Assembly (NCBI GenBank): GCA_963575745.1
Contig: CAUYUJ010004347.1
Span: 377,347-441,346, forward strand
Length of the DNA stretch: 64,000 bases
Reading direction: 5' to 3'
From: Prorocentrum cordatum
Taxonomy: Eukaryota > Sar > Dinophyceae > Prorocentrales > Prorocentraceae
Shown piece by piece: positions 43,045 to 53,100 of the stretch; position 1 is the stretch's first letter, and the number at the start of each line of letters is the position of its first letter. A program made the position numbers and the translations under genes. The notes beneath the pieces are model-generated. The model did no database searches, had not been told where the DNA came from, and saw only the letters and a list, made by a program, of their open reading frames with translations.

Positions 43045-43332
43045 ACCGAGGAGGAGGAGGAGGAGGAGGAGGAGGAGGAGGAGGAGGAGGAGGAGGAGGA
43101 GAGGAGGAGGAGGGTGAGGGGGGGGAGGAGGAGGGGGGGGGGGGGGAGGGAGGAGGAGGAGGAGGAGGAGGAGGAGGAGGAGGAGGAGGAGGAGGAGGAG
43201 GAGGAGGAGGAGGAGGAGGAGGAGGAGGGAAGGAGGAGGAGGAGGAGGAGGGAAGGAGGAGGAGGGAGGAGGAGAAGGAGGAGGAGGAGGAGGAAAAGGA
43301 GGAAAAGGAGGAGGAGGAGGAGGGGGAGGAGG
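43045..43332. repeat. (GGA)n on plus, (TCC)n on minus: tail region of the minus-strand LINE
   Basis: Nearly 290 bp of GGA triplets lie between the 3' ends of two convergent LINEs. On the sense strand of the LINE that ends at 43484 the tract reads (TCC)n, as in the R2-like LINE at 24265. Confidence 0.92.
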
Positions 43333-43431
43333 ATCGGCGCGGCATAGAGCGGTCCAGTCGAGCCAGGACCGCCCCGAGCGCGACCTCGCGCCCCACGCGA
43401 GGCCGCAGTGGCGACGAGGCCCCCCCGCCGC

Positions 43432-43487
43432 GTGAGTGCGACCGCCCCTAGCACCCCGCAAGCGGGGTCCTAGACGGCCGCACTCAC
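43432..43487 (-). other. Stem-loop overlapping the stop codon of the minus-strand LINE
   Basis: GTGAGTGCG, CCG, CTAG and ACCCCGC on the left pair with GCGGGGT, CTAG, CGGC and CGCACTCAC on the right, with single-base bulges. The terminal loop is very tight. The structure covers the TGA at 43484-43486. It could be a 3' recognition structure for the element's own reverse transcriptase. Confidence 0.75.
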
Positions 43488-46400
43488 CCCAGGCCCTCGG
43501 GCCTGGCGGCACCCACAGGCACGGGAGCCACGGAGGCCACACGGGGCCCCCCGCCGCCAGGGTCCGAGGCGAGTCCAGCAGCCCCGCCTGGCTTGGCCCC
43601 CTGGGGGCCTCCAGTGCGGGGCGTACGCGCAGCAGCGCCGTCGCTCAGCCCCGCCGCGTCACAGCCGCGGCGGTAGGCGGCCAGGAGCGAGGCGACCACG
43701 GAGCTCCGCCGCGCTGCCTCCGCCGCCTCCGCAGAGCCCGCGGCCGCTCCCTCTCCCTCCTCGCCCCCGCCAGCAGGGCGGTGAGCCCGCGGCAGGGGCC
43801 CCTGGTGGCGCCGCACTGGCGGCTCTTCCACCCCTCTTGGGCCGCTCTCTGCCGCCTCAGCAGAGTCCGCGCCCTCGTCCTCGCCCCCGCCCGCAGGGCG
43901 GTGAGCCCGCGGCGGAGGCCCCTGGTGGCGCCGCGCTGGCGGCCCTTCCACCCCTCTTGGGCCGCTGGCGTCCCTTCGGCCTTCCCCATCGGCCTCGCCC
44001 TCCCCAGGGGTCGTGGGGGTCGCCGCGGCCTCTGCAGCTGCTCCAGCGGCGCACCAGTCCTCACCTCCAGCGCCGTCGCCGCCTCTGACGCCCTCCGCCG
44101 CCTCAGAGCCCCAGTCCTCACCTCTCATAGGTGGCACGCTCTGGCCACCGTCCTCGCCACGAGCGACGGGGCTCCCACTGATGGGCTCGGCGGGAGGAGG
44201 GGCGGGGCCAGCGCCCACCTCCTCTGCTGCTGCCGTCGGCTCGCCACCGCCAAGGCGCCGCAGCGTGACGGCAACCTCGCTCGCGATCCTGGGCGCGAGC
44301 CCAGCACGCAGGCGCGCGATAGCCGCGCTGCCCGCGGCCGAGGGCGGCGTCTTGCACTCCAGCCCGAAGCTGCAGGCGCGAGCGGCTCCAGTGAACCCGC
44401 ACCTGGTGCATGCGACCAACGGCAGCCTCCGCTCCAGCTCGCTGTCCAGCACAGGAGCGATGGCGACCAGGTCGTGCGCCGCGAGCCCCTTCTGCACCAG
44501 CAGCTCGTTGGCCTTCACCGCGTCCTCCAGGATGCTGCCAGGGCACTCGCCAGCGCGGTTGGTCCACCTGCAGACCTCACACCATCTGTCCTTGCCCTTC
44601 CCGCGCCAGCTGCAGCTCAGCCACGCGGAGGCTTCACGGCGCCGCCGAACCGCCCTCTTCGGCCGCTCCTTGCGATGGGTGGTGTCGCTGCCATCCACCC
44701 ATGTGCCGACCGCAGTGCACCACATGGCCACCAAGTCCACCTGCTGCCGAGCCAGGTGCAGCTTGCGGCGGTCGGCGGCCGAGGCACGGCCCTGGGCAGC
44801 CGCCGCCTTCGCAGCTGCGTCGGCGTACGAGTTGCCCTTCCAGTCGCGGTAGCTGATGGCGCCGTCCACGACCTGCCTCCTGGTGCGGTGGGCAGGGACC
44901 CATCGGAGGTGCACTGCACGACCAAGCCCTCCTCTGTCGTCCACCAGGGCCCACGCCAGCCGCCACAGGTGCGCCCAGGAGTACGCGTAGGCGGCGGTGT
45001 TCGTGCGACCCGCCTTGTAGAAGCCGTCGTACACGTACTTCGAGTCGACCACCAGCGTGACCACGCCCATGCTGAACCGCAGCGCCATGATCACCGCCAT
45101 GAGCTCGCCCCCGTTGATGTCGACGTAGGCGCCGCACAACTGCCCAGCAACGGAGGCCAGGTAGCAATCGGCATCGGGCTGCAAGGCGACCACGCTCCAG
45201 CCGACCGATGCGAACTCGTCGAAGTCGGCCTCGAACGCGGAGCCGTCGAGGAAGAACTCGCCACCAGGGAGGACCCCGCCGTCGTGGTCGCCGCGCCAGC
45301 ACACCAGGTCACTGGCCCGTGGCTTGCGTAGCCCAGGCGGCGTCGGCCACAGGCACCGTTCCAACAGCAGGGTGACCTCGGGCAGGTGGCTCCGCTTCCT
45401 GAGGTCCGCGATCTCCTTCGGAAGCGTCAGCACCTCTCTCCAGCATTCGCAATCGCAGTGGCGATGCAGGAGCGTCCCTCTGCCCCCGCACCGCAGGCAC
45501 TCAGCACCCTCGGCAAGGCCCTTCTCCTCCTTGCGCGCCTGGGGCCACTGCCCATTGACCACCAGGGAGTGGAGGTACGCCCGCTCCTTGAGTGTGAGCC
45601 GCACCTTGGTGCCCGCGGCGATACCGTCCCTCCTGTCCGCCACGCTCGTGACACAGCCAGTGGAGGTGAGCCTGATGAGCGGCTCCAGCGTCCCGCCCTC
45701 CGCCAGGTGAGCGCACCCAGGCGCCAGGCTGGCTTGTCTCCACTGCCACTTCACGATGGCCCGCTGCACCAGCTTGATCACGATCCACGGGGAGATGTCA
45801 AACGGCGCAAGGAGGCCACCATCGTCCATCCTCCAGCAATTGGCCGTGACGACCTCCCAGTCAATCCTCCGCAGCGAGAGAAGCGTCGCCGCGCAAGGGC
45901 CCTGGACGTGGGCCCACGTGACCGTGCGCGCGTCCTGCAGGCATAAGACCACCATGTGGCGTGGCACCCAGCCCTCCCACACCGCGCGCAGTAGCATCTG
46001 CACGGGCTTGCACGTGGCGTCGACTATCGGGTCGAGCCCTGGCTGGAGCATCATCGTGAGGGTCCTTGACTTCTCCGCCGTGGTGTTCGACACCGCCACG
46101 AACGTCAGGGACCTGGCACGATCGAGCTCGGTCGTGGTGCAGCCTGTGATGGCCGTGCCGTACCCGATGCTGGGGTGCAGGGCGGTCTTCGCGAGCCTCC
46201 TCGTCGCGGGCTTCCTGCCTTTCGTCATCTTGACGATCTTCACCCTCCGAAGGCGCTGCTGGGCCTGCTGCATCCTTCCTGCTCGTACTTCACGTCCGAG
46301 CCGCTTGCCTCCACTGAAGTCGACGCCCAGGTTGCGCTCCTGCCTCGCCGCAGTGACGCCTGCCGTCCTCTGCAGCCTCCGCTCCAGCTCGTGCCTCGCC

Positions 46401-46560
46401 TCAGGGTAGTTGGAGAGGGCCCTGGACTTCTTGGTGGCGATGCGAAGGTCGGCCTTCCCCAGGAGCTCCTTGAGGCGCCGTGTCGCCGTCGCCACCTCAT
46501 CCACCGTGCGCCGCAGGCCTCCGACAACTTCAGGATGAGATCGTCCACCACCACCGACAG
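43484..46560 (-). CDS. LINE ORF2, C-terminal part: RT thumb, RNase H, zinc motif
   Basis: This frame takes over from the upstream RT frame near 46520 (VVGGLRRTVDEVATATRRLK). It continues through RTAGVTAARQERNLGVDFSG and a cysteine/histidine block (CLRCGGRGTLLHRHCDCECW). An RNase H domain follows with all four acidic residues visible: FFLDGSAFEAD, NGGELMAVIMA, VVDSKYVYDG and GNSYADAAAK, plus the VPAHRTRRQ loop. RNase H removes RNA from the RNA-DNA hybrid during reverse transcription and is typical of I-type LINEs. Further on are CEVCRW, a CTRCGFTGAARACSFGLEC zinc motif, and a tandem duplication of about 40 residues (RGVEGPPARRHQGPPPRAHR, RGVEEPPVRRHQGPLPRAHR). The frame ends at the TGA at 43484 inside a stem-loop. 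One base shift separates it from the active-site half. Confidence 0.85.
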
Positions 46561-49500
46561 GGAGACGGTGGGCACCAGCGCTTGCAGCTTGTCGAGGGGC
46601 TCGATCAGCATCATCTTGAGCATGAGCGTGGCGAAGCCGTCGCCTGGCAGCACCGCCTGCTTGGTGGCGATGGGGTTGCTCAAGGCCTCTCCCAGCGCAA
46701 GCCACCTCGGAGATCTGTAGAGGCTGACCTGCAGCTTGAGCTGCCACAGCGGGAAGCCCGTTCGCACCGCCGCCTGGATGAGGCGCCCGTGCTGCACCTG
46801 CTCGTACGCCTTGAGCAGGTCGAGCAGCACCAGCGCTGACACCCAGCTAGAGGCGTCACCAGCCTCACGCCCCTTCGCCGAGGCCCACTCGCACTCTACC
46901 GCCTGCTGCCACACCGCCCTCTCGCAGCCCTTGCCTCTGGACGCCCAGAAGTAGGGGCGGTCGTTCCTGCGCTCCCAGGCGTCCGCCAGCGGCTTGCGCA
47001 GCCTCGCCTGGACCCTGGCCACCACGTGGATGATGGCCACAGGGCGAACGCCCCCGAGCCGCTTAGCCAAGAACACGATCTTGGTGTGCAGCTGCGGCCA
47101 CTCCGCCATCTGCTCCACGGCCATCAGCAGGTCGATCAGAGCCTCTAGCCCCTCGCTGCTGAGCTCGAGGAGCTGCCTGGGCTTGATGGCCTCGAAGCCC
47201 GAGGCCGTGTCCTTCTTGAAGGAGCGGAGGCAGCGGCGCAGGTCCTCCACGGACGGCCGCGGAGGCCGTTCGCCCAGATCTGAGGGCCACTGCAGCTCGG
47301 CGTGGTCGCACTCGATCCTCCAGTGCTTGCCCCACTCGGCCTCGAGGAGTTCGATCTCCTTGCCGAGGCCTGCGGGGCCCGAGCTGCCACTGCAAGCGCT
47401 GCTCTGCCATCCTACTGGCACCCGAGTGACGGCGTGCAGCCCTGCTGCTCCTCTCTTGAGCTGCTTACCCACCCACTCGTCAAAGCGCTTGCCTCGCTCG
47501 GCAAGATCTCGTTGGGCTAGCTCGCTGGCATGCCGCTTGGCGAGGTCAGCCATATGTGCCAGCGCGAACGGGTCCCACAGCGCCACCGCGCCGTACAGCA
47601 GGAAGCCACGCCATCTGCCTGCCACTGCACCGCAGCTGGCCACACTGCCCTCAGCCTCCTCAACCTCATCCTCCTCCTGCAGCGTCCGAACCCGCTGCGG
47701 CACGCGAGCCGCGAGCGCAGGCAAGTACCCGAGCGCCTCCTGCCTGGCGCGTGGCGCGCCCACCTTGGAGGCGGCGCGCAGCGCGTTGGCCACCCTGGCC
47801 ACCCACGCCGCCTCAGGGGTAAGCCTCGGCGACCTCGCCTGCTGCACCCCGCTCTTGACGACGACCTTGGTGGAGAAGCCTTCAGCTCTACCAGAATACC
47901 TGTCGCGCTCCTCCCCCAGCTGGTACACGTCGATCCACTCCTCCTCCGCGCACTGGAGGAAGGCGCCCAGGGCCATGCTGAGGCCCTCCTTGACCTTCTC
48001 CTCGTCGCATCCTCCTCCTGCTGGCACGCACTTCCCGCCAAGGAGGCGGTCGGCTGGCTCCTCCGAGAGGGCGTCCCCAGAGCCTCCAGCCCTCTCCACG
48101 GGCCCGGCCAGAACGGGAAAAAAAATATTTTTTCTTCTCGCTCCCCCCGGGGCCACCCGGCGCCCCCCCGGTACCGCCGCCAGGGCCGCCGGGACCGCTG
48201 CCGGGGCCTCCGCCGGGGTCGCCGGGACCGCTGCCGGGGCCTCCGCCTCCGAGATGGCGTCCCCAGCGCCTCCAGCCCTCTCCACGGGCTCCGCCGCGCC
48301 TCTGGTCTGGTCCTCAGGCGTGCTCCTCGCCTCCCGGTGCTCTGGCTCTTCCTCAGGCTCCCGCAGCAAGCCGCATCCTCGCACTGCCTCCTGCCACTGC
48401 TCGTCCAGCTGCCCGCAAAGCTGGCCAAGGCTGACCGCCGAAGCCGCGGTGGCCAGCGCAGGGGGCGGCGCGAGCACACTGCGGCAGCCTGCGAGGCGGC
48501 CCAGCCCCAAGGCGGCATCAGCACCAGCAGCCACCTCACCAGCACCAGCCTCCTCGCAGCAGCCTGCCGCGCTCCCTCCAGCAAGCCCCGCCGGTCGGAC
48601 CTGTGGCTGGGGCTCCGGGTGGGACTGCGCATGCCGCGCGTCCACCTCTTCCACTCCAGGATGGCTGCCGCAATTTATCCCAGGCTGCGGCCAACTGGCA
48701 GACCCAGTGCATGTGCCTTGGGGGCCCGCTCCCAACGGGACTGGGCCCCCCAGGCTGCAGCCCGCGCCTGCCTCAACCTCCTCGTCCACGAAGTCCACCA
48801 TCGGCCTGAGGAGCCTCCTCATCTCCTGCCGACTCCTCTTCCATCTGCCCACGTGGTCGTACTCGCAGCACCCCAAGGGCCTCAGGACAGGGAAGGGCTT
48901 CGGCGCCTGCGCCACGCGGAAGGGCGCACGGGGCCCCGTCGCGCCGACCTTGACAAGGACAGGGGAGTGCGGGTAGACGGGCGACGCAGGCACCACGCTG
49001 ACCTCGCACGCCTTCAAGCCCTTGGACACCAGGAAGAAGTCGATGACCCTCCCCGACGATGCGCACGTAGGAGTCGAAGGACGAACCACCACCGCATCAA
49101 ACATGGCGAGCATACCTCCGTCCCTCAGCTCCTCCTCCGTGAGGTTAAAATCACCACCAACCAGGTACTCCTTCTGGTACTGCTTGAGCCTCCTCGCCAG
49201 CAGCGTGAGCGCCTGCACGTTACTCGCGTTCAGGCCGACCCCCGCCTCGAGGTAGACGTTGCCGAGAAGCACACCGCCTCTCCTCACCCCTGCGACCCAG
49301 CAGACGTGAACTCTGCCTGGGACGACCACGGCACCCATCGGGTCGTCCACCTCCGCCATCCCATAGGCGGTCCGAACCATGGAGATCAGTCCTCCAGAGC
49401 TGAGCCCTCCTGCCGACGACGGGACGGCTGGCGTGCCGCGCGCCCGCCATCCCTGGGCTCGAAGCTGAGCCTCCACATCGCTGGTCCTTCCCTCCAGCAG

Positions 49501-49619
49501 CCTGGTCTCCTGGACGAGGACCGCGTCGCACTCCTTGACCTCCTGCACCGCCAGGCACGCATCCAGGTTGCAGAACGCGTTCACGTTGACCGTGCAGAAC
49601 CGCCAGCAGGCACCCTGCC
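46500..49619 (-). CDS. LINE ORF2, N-terminal part: APE endonuclease and RT
   Basis: The endonuclease begins near 49600 (FCTVNVNAFCNLDACLAVQE). It shows VQETRL, VPGRVHVCWVAGVRRGGVLL, YLVGGDFNLTEEELRDG, IDFFLVSKG and YPHSPVLV, the expected order of APE motifs, with PHS in place of the usual SDH. A charged Ala/Pro-rich linker follows. The reverse transcriptase has LKAY-type motif A (VLLDLLKAYEQVQHGRLIQA), VLPGDGFATLMLKMML (motif B) and SLSVVVDDLILKLSE (motif C, both Asp present), preceded by KKDTASGFEAIKPRQLLEL and VFLAKRLGGVRPVAIIH. There is no Met near the start; the frame overlaps the end of ORF1 one base out of phase. The linker contains a 186-bp in-frame duplication (48071-48256). Of the three LINEs this one is the most likely to have been active recently. 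Confidence 0.88.
48071..48256 (-). repeat. 186-bp in-frame duplicated segment within LINE ORF2
   Basis: GCGTCCCCAGAGCCTCCAGC at 48071 recurs as GCGTCCCCAGCGCCTCCAGC at 48257, exactly 186 bp (62 codons) on. The first copy contains AAAAAAAATATTTTTT (about 48118-48133), an odd A/T island in very GC-rich DNA that encodes KNIFF on the minus strand. Confidence 0.8.
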
Positions 49620-49630
49620 TGCTAGGAGTC
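49619..49630 (-). promoter_or_regulatory. Possible +1 frameshift site between LINE ORF1 and ORF2
   Basis: On the minus strand ORF1 ends GAC TCC TAG, while ORF2 reads ACT CCT AGC in the +1 frame. A +1 slip at TCC-TAG would fuse ORF1 to the endonuclease. TCC followed by a stop is reminiscent of the antizyme +1 site (UCC-UGA). ORF2 has no Met before the endonuclease core, which supports a fused or re-initiated product. Confidence 0.4.
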
Positions 49631-50815
49631 TTGCGCACCAGCCTCAGCCACTGTGCGGAGCCGCTTGGCCTCCGACCCCGCCTGCTCCTCCCTGAGCACC
49701 TCGGCGATCTTCCGCTTCTCGGGGTCCTCCATCTCCATGGCGAGCTCGCGCCAGGCCTGGTCCACCCCAGTCGCCCCATTGGCTCCTCCTGCCGCTGGCT
49801 CGCCCGCCGCGGCTGCAGGAGCGGGCGCCACGCTAGCGGCCGCAGCTGCAGGGGCATGAGCCGCACCACCAGCACCCACGTCCTCCTGCTGCCGCGGAAG
49901 CCCAGCAGCAGCCGCCTCAGGTGCCGCCTGGCTGGCGTGGCTGTCCAGAATCTCGCCCAGCGCCCTGCCAAGCTTGACCACCAGCTCAGGCGCCTCTGCC
50001 GCGTGGCTGGCGAGCTCCGCGGCAATCGCTGCCCGCAGCCCAGCCGACACGGCCGTGGGGGCCGCCGCAGCTGGTGCCTTCGGCTTCGCCGTCTCCGCCT
50101 CGGACTGCTTCGCGGCTTGGGCTGCCACGGCCGCCTTGGCCTGCACCGTGGCCTCCTCCAGCTCGCGCCGCAGCTGCACCAGCTTTTCCCCCAGCTCCGC
50201 CATCTCAGCGACAGCGCGATGAGCCCGCGCCTTGGCCTGCTCCAGCTGGCCCTCCGCCTTCGTGACCTGCACGGACTTCTCGTCGGCCCGCAGCTGCGCC
50301 GCCTTGACCTCCTTGACCTTGGAGAGGTCGCCCAGCCCCTCCTGTGCCAACCTCCTGGCTTGGAGAATCCCGCGCTTGGTCTTGGCGTCCAGCAGCTGGG
50401 CGCTGACCTTGAAGGCGTCTTCAGGCAACTGCACCAGCTTGTGCCACAGCTCCTCGTTGATGCCAGTGCCCTCACCTCCTGCACCTGCACCACCACCAGC
50501 TGCTGCGGTGCCACCCCCACCAGCACCAGCACGGTCGTCAGGCCACCAGGGGGCTCGCTTGGGCGCTCCACCACCGCCCGCGCGCTGCCCACCCTCGCCT
50601 GCCCCAGGTCCACGAGGAGCGCGTGGGCGCGGCCGCACCACGAAGTCCCCCAGCTCCGCGGGCCGCCTCGTGGGGGGTCGCTTGCCTTTGCACCCCAGCA
50701 CACGGCACGTGTCCCGCTCCCCGAAGTTGTAGTAGCCACATCCCTGGCACGGGCACTGCCACCCAGGCTGCCGCCCTGCGCCACCGCCACCGCGACGCCC
50801 AGCGCCCACAGCCAT
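49622..50815 (-). CDS. LINE ORF1 protein with RanBP2-like zinc finger and coiled coil
   Basis: I chose the ATG at 50815 (MAVGAGRRGGGGAGRQPGWQ) because the sequence upstream is not protein-like; this gives 397 residues. Residues about 19-43 hold a zinc finger of RanBP2-like spacing (WQCPCQGCGYYNFGERDTCR, then VLGCKGKRP), likely for RNA binding. A Gly/Ala-rich spacer follows. From residue about 150 a helical region (INEELWHKLVQLPEDAFKVS) leads to a long coiled coil (EVKAAQLRADEKSVQVTKAE, MAELGEKLVQLRRELEEATV), suited to ORF1 multimer formation. The C-terminus is Ala-rich and ends EAGAQDS at a TAG (49622-49624). The last codons overlap the ORF2 frame, which is offset by one base. Confidence 0.8.
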   Translation of the reverse strand: MAVGAGRRGGGGAGRQPGWQCPCQGCGYYNFGERDTCRVLGCKGKRPPTRRPAELGDFVVRPRPRAPRGPGAGEGGQRAGGGGAPKRAPWWPDDRAGAGGGGTAAAGGGAGAGGEGTGINEELWHKLVQLPEDAFKVSAQLLDAKTKRGILQARRLAQEGLGDLSKVKEVKAAQLRADEKSVQVTKAEGQLEQAKARAHRAVAEMAELGEKLVQLRRELEEATVQAKAAVAAQAAKQSEAETAKPKAPAAAAPTAVSAGLRAAIAAELASHAAEAPELVVKLGRALGEILDSHASQAAPEAAAAGLPRQQEDVGAGGAAHAPAAAAASVAPAPAAAAGEPAAGGANGATGVDQAWRELAMEMEDPEKRKIAEVLREEQAGSEAKRLRTVAEAGAQDS

Positions 50816-52255
50816 GCTGCCAGCCGAGGACCCGTGGTGAGCGTCCAGCAGGCGGGCCGCCTCCACGAGGCGCGCCTGCAGCAGCGGCGACCGCGCCCCC
50901 TTCCAGGCGCGGACAAGGGAGCGCGCGCTGGAGCGCTGGCGGCGCGCCCGCCTGTGCCAGGGGCGAGGAAGTGGCGCGACAGATTGGGGGCACACTCGTC
51001 CACGACAGCCTTTGGCAGCCTCCAGCGGGAGAGGGGAATTACACGCCCGTAGGTTGCGCTTGATGATGGCCTGGCCATGGAAAGCAGACTCTCTACCCGG
51101 CACGTGCCCTGGAAAGCTTCGTTCCCTTTTCGGATTGAGGCTCGGAGATGTGCCATAAGATATCGTATTCCAGGATGTGTTCAAGCCGACATGCGTTGAT
51201 GTTTGGGCATTGCCCGCGCGTGGCAGGCACGACACATCGCCAGGAAAGCCTGGGAGGAAGGGCCCCCTCTGGAGGTAAATGATAACGAGACGAACCTAGT
51301 TCGCAGGAGACATAGATCTGCAGTCCGCGGTCGGGACTGGACCGTGTTCTGTTGCCTGTTATGTTTGATTCGGGGGATCGGGCACCTTTTGAGGGCATGT
51401 GACGGACTGGAGAGAATGTGGGGTAGGAGGAAGACGTCGGCAAGCAGAGGCAGAGTCGGAGCATAATGTTCAGCAGCATGGACGTATGTGTAGGGTCGTC
51501 GACTCGGTTTCGGTTGCAGATCCTGTCTAACATATTCAAGGACAGTAGCATGCTCAGTAGCATGATCAGGGCTGGAGCGGCTGGAGTTGAGGGATGGATG
51601 GGAGGGAGGAATGAGAGGATGAGGAAGAAAGGATGGATGACAAAACATGTGGACAAGAGATGGGAGGGGGAGAGATGAGTATGGGGAGGATGGGGATGTG
51701 GAGGAGGGTAATGGTTAGAAGGAGGAGGAGGAGGAGGAGGAGGAGGAGGAGAAGGAGGAGTTCAACTATGTGGAGGAGAGAGAAGGAGGAGGACCATGAG
51801 GAGGAGGAGGAGGAGGAGGAGGAGGAGGAGGAGGAGGAGCAACCCGGGGAAGGCGAGTCCCCTGAGACCCCCATCCCCCCACCGCCTCCTCTCCCCTCCC
51901 CGCGCCTCCTCCGAGCCCCCACGCCTCCCCATCGCCTCCCACCTCCCCCCAGCCAGCATGGCTCGATCCCCTCACGCGGGGCGCCGCGGGAGCGGGCGGC
52001 CGCCGCCGCGGCCGCGGCCTCGGCGCGGGGGGCGCCGTCGCGCACGGGGAGGCCCCCGCGGGGCGGCCGCAGCGGAGCGGCCAGGCGCTCTGCGGCCTCA
52101 GCCCCGTCCTCCTGCATCCCTCCTCCCTCCTCCTCCTACGCCTCCTCCCCCATGCCTTTTGCTCATAACCAACCCCTCCCTGTCGCACACTGAGGCCAGT
52201 CGGAAGGGCGGGTCGGGCATTTCGCCTGAGGCTTCCCCACTCGTTTTTTTGTTAT
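50816..52255. other. LINE 5' flank, then simple repeats
   Basis: 50816-51240 is probably LINE 5' untranslated DNA; an open frame continues through it but lacks protein-like composition. 51240-51717 is mixed and purine-rich with no gene recognised. (GGA)n lies at about 51718-51840. 51840-52255 is C-rich low complexity. Confidence 0.55.
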
Positions 52256-52259
52256 TTCG

Positions 52260-53100
52260 CATATGAAGCTTAAGCAATTGGAACGACTTCGCAGTCGGAG
52301 AGCGGGTGGTTTCACATGCTGTTCTCGCCCTGGCACCGCGCACATGTTAAACAAATTCTGCAAGGGGTTGTTGATTGAGGGCGGGTGGTCTTCGAAATGC
52401 CGTTCGTTCCGAAGCGCCGTGCGCGCCCGTGAAGAACTGCAAGGGTTTCGCGGATTTGGGGCGGCTGGTTTCCAATTGGCGGTCATCTTCTTGGCGCCGC
52501 GCCTGCTCGACCTTAAATCCTCGCAAGGGTTTCGCGGAGTGAGGGCGGCTCGTTTTCAGTATGTGTTTCTCGTCTTAGTGTCGTGCATTTTCAACGATTG
52601 CAAGCGGTTTACATATTGAGGGCGGGTCAGTTTCAACACGTCCTTCTCGCCGCAGCGCGTCGCACACATGTCCCAAATTGCAAGAGCCCCGCGGATTGAG
52701 GGCGGTTCCTTTTCAAGTTGTGGATCTCGCCTTAGCGCCGAGCTCATCCGTCTTAGTTCACGGATCCCCATGGTTAGCGCACCAGAAATAGTGTTGTGGA
52801 GCGATTCAAGGTTGTCAGGGCGCACCGGTTACGTTGATTCACGGTGTTGGGGTCCCAGGCATTGTGTTCTGGCACGATTCAGGGTCGTCAAGTCGCAACA
52901 GTCAGGTTGAGCCGTGGCGTTGAAGTCCTGAGAATGGTGTTGTCGGCACGCTTCAGGATATTCAAATGGTTCTCTCCCAAGTGGGCACTTCCCTCAGTGG
53001 AAATGAATCTCTGCGGGGCCTATGAAGAGGGTGCTTGGAGGGAGGATGTATTCCAACATCGTTGCTGAGTCTTGGGTTTGCACTGGTCCTCCTCCTCCTC
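52260..53100. repeat. Composite dispersed repeat, copy B
   Basis: The order matches 26860-27560. Several units of about 80-90 bp carry GGATTGAGGGCGGTTC, TTTTCA, TTCTCGCC, AGCGCCG and TTGCAAG-like words. Then come CACCAGAAATAGTGTTGTGG, CGGTTACGTTGATTCACGGT and GTCAAGTCGCAACAGTCAGG. It ends with GGAGGGAGGATGTATTCCAA, CATCGTTG and TGCACTGGTCCTCCTCC. A (TCC)n tract follows. Copy B has an extra segment (about 52920-53030). Confidence 0.8.
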
